Origin: Saprospiraceae bacterium
GTDB taxonomy: Bacteria > Bacteroidota > Bacteroidia > Chitinophagales > Saprospiraceae
Length of the DNA: 33,418 bases
NCBI GenBank assembly: GCA_016787415.1
Contig: JAEUUT010000145.1
Span: forward strand, 1-33,418
Reading direction: 5' to 3'
Part shown: positions 33,201 through 33,418 of the stretch, one piece after another
Layout: each line of letters starts with the position of its first letter
Numbering within the stretch: position 1 is the stretch's first letter
Notes under the pieces: model-generated
The model's database searches: none
What the model saw: the letters and a program-made list of their open reading frames with translations, nothing else
Told to the model about the DNA's origin: nothing
Position numbers and translations under genes: made by a program

Positions 33201-33418
33201 AGCAATTGCTCGTCGTCCCACGCGAGCCGGATGCCGGAATCGTTGGTGACAGGAAATTCCGGGTCGTGCGTTTCTTTCAGCATGTGGTCGCTGACGGGCT
33301 GGTGCGCATGCACGATTTTGGCAAAACCGTCGTCGTAGATGCTCGATTCCACCAGCAATTCGTCGTAAACAGTGGGCAGTTCCGGGTTGACGGGCGGCGG
33401 CGTCATCTCGTCGAGGCG
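30254..33418 (-). CDS. very large unrecognised protein, probably truncated at its N-terminus by the window edge
   Basis: At least 1050 residues. The frame has an ATG at 33406 but stays open through the last 12 bases of the window (coding RLDE), so the true start may be outside. I do not recognise a family. No signal peptide, transmembrane segment or enzymatic motif is visible. The sequence looks like a string of beta-rich modules, for example YGRQYQFRTRFADMTGGGP (about 223-241) and FGFFTYEFRVGHRDGWS (about 832-848), reminiscent of fibronectin-III-like strands, and contains many Trp and acidic residues. It ends CCVDC. Resemblance to large structural proteins of contractile-injection or surface systems is an impression only; neighbouring genes beyond the window would decide. 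Confidence 0.75.
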   Translation of the reverse strand, partial: RLDEMTPPPVNPELPTVYDELLVESSIYDDGFAKIVHAHQPVSDHMLKETHDPEFPVTNDSGIRLAWDDEQLLIWMNRQMEEDPKKPGTLERADAPMGVFGYRIDVRERSEDDNNPNPWTSLCEVRNKTDLAIGAALIDAQNQQRELNVEVYPSIPDGRKNKHFWLPAYFAYWNGKSLVLQDEDAIDLFRKDQNTQQDGTPQAAVKNLMYDPVGVENVPLLYGRQYQFRTRFADMTGGGPTATQEPVYPAEAPVATHLFKRHAIPQTVRMQQVLPETDGAYFTEDQLIVQRPLLGYPSVLFTGAYPNALDLLKADFDAALGKRDIGIADPDVDRLEIEVAVRALDMDTTILKHQPQDHFAILYTTTRAFPADLNGDLNIPLMYVDRPVLNFNNSDDLQLLGLSDNSVSIHLLPELILPTHRDVQITVRAKCVEKSNYYAHGDTLTGMTTRIVTRRAATSESAFFRPTGETTMIRGIYLRRTEEQKVKANIKHVFIGSKAAPDQPPTLIQRLATAIDVVNKGMSLMGKNGQRWQFGAARSIRHTLSPDNTSITIATEDDLINHWLVPITLLIDRDWSWDGIKPDSIDIIRRKKFALAADWDEETKVGDIELKKGINIQALANADRSQTFLCFLDAVEPKSADPTQFPDEIMVEYRIEPRFKTDNPDLAVDAPLTLSLHLPMTNTPAQMPNIVSAGMAMSRYQRDTSYANTEARQRYLWVEFEKPLDNPRDAYFGRITAYAPDPLLAEWTEDWMKPRLEPPLAIEPEPIRIISPGHSDNQSGLNAMQQLIPATGSNRHFLVPLPPGLHPESPELFGFFTYEFRVGHRDGWSTAQGRFGRALSYQGVQHPYPQLIASPDRNETRIRVSAPHAQAVFDGRQVTGKPVRTQMWALLYAQVRMADDSDNRNILLDDRFMRPMPRFDVAGALLLAQDDDAPQRSLAEWSNADISKLLKNYGLPADSPLSVLCVEMMPGSENFVMRREYVESYQHLARTIDEPGRALDFIRNTGAILQVSQAIAQLPPEELMARPLSDDLGNYRMLRTSMLAAVPEVCCVDC

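Overview
The window looks like chromosomal DNA from a Bacteroidota bacterium. Four secreted proteins end in type IX secretion (T9SS) type A sorting domains, and several genes are preceded by the Bacteroidota -7 promoter box TAnnTTTG. Families such as DUF4331, DUF4419, DUF1801 and GxxExxY also fit. The style (T9SS-exported PKD proteins, word-like intergenic repeats) suggests Saprospiria, but that is inference. There are no rRNA, tRNA, CRISPR, phage or transposase genes.

Layout: 1-240 holds the terminator of a SulP anion transporter (240-1886, minus). Next come a small exported protein with a textbook promoter, an MDR-family oxidoreductase (+) and, converging on it, a YdjM-type membrane hydrolase. 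A secreted SGNH hydrolase and glutamate racemase MurI follow on plus. A coupled GNAT/transglutaminase-like pair is on minus. Two tandem DUF4331 proteins (7691-11525, plus) follow, and only the second has a T9SS tail. From 27076 down to 11595 every intact gene is on the minus strand: infC-rpmI-rplT, two related T9SS surface proteins, a Nudix hydrolase, a DUF4419 protein, then a tightly packed six-gene run (20103 to 12021), then a DUF1801 gene. priA (plus) and a very large unrecognised protein (minus, probably cut by the window edge) close the window.

The most interesting gene set is the six-gene run, with spacings of -4, -4, +18, +6 and -4 bases. It encodes a secreted serine beta-lactamase/DD-peptidase-like domain fused to a D-aminoacylase-type amidohydrolase, a DUF1611 (DgcN-like) protein, a dipeptide-epimerase (DgcA-like) protein, an alpha/beta-hydrolase lipoprotein, a T9SS-exported glycosidase-like protein and MTA/SAH nucleosidase. 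I read it as a scavenging route for D-amino-acid-containing, perhaps peptidoglycan-derived, material: outer enzymes release and deacylate, and inner enzymes N-acylate and epimerise. This is a hypothesis.

The second striking property is the intergenic DNA. Nearly every larger gap holds an inverted or tandem repeat built from its own short word: GTGTTTTTG, GTGTTTTG, TCTCACC, GTTCGATATTCG or GCAATCCGTGTT. One is a perfect 64-bp-arm hairpin inside the infC-rpmI operon. One is a MITE-like element with 69-bp arms and 13-bp flanking direct repeats. One forms the ends of two converging genes, and one truncates a GxxExxY gene.
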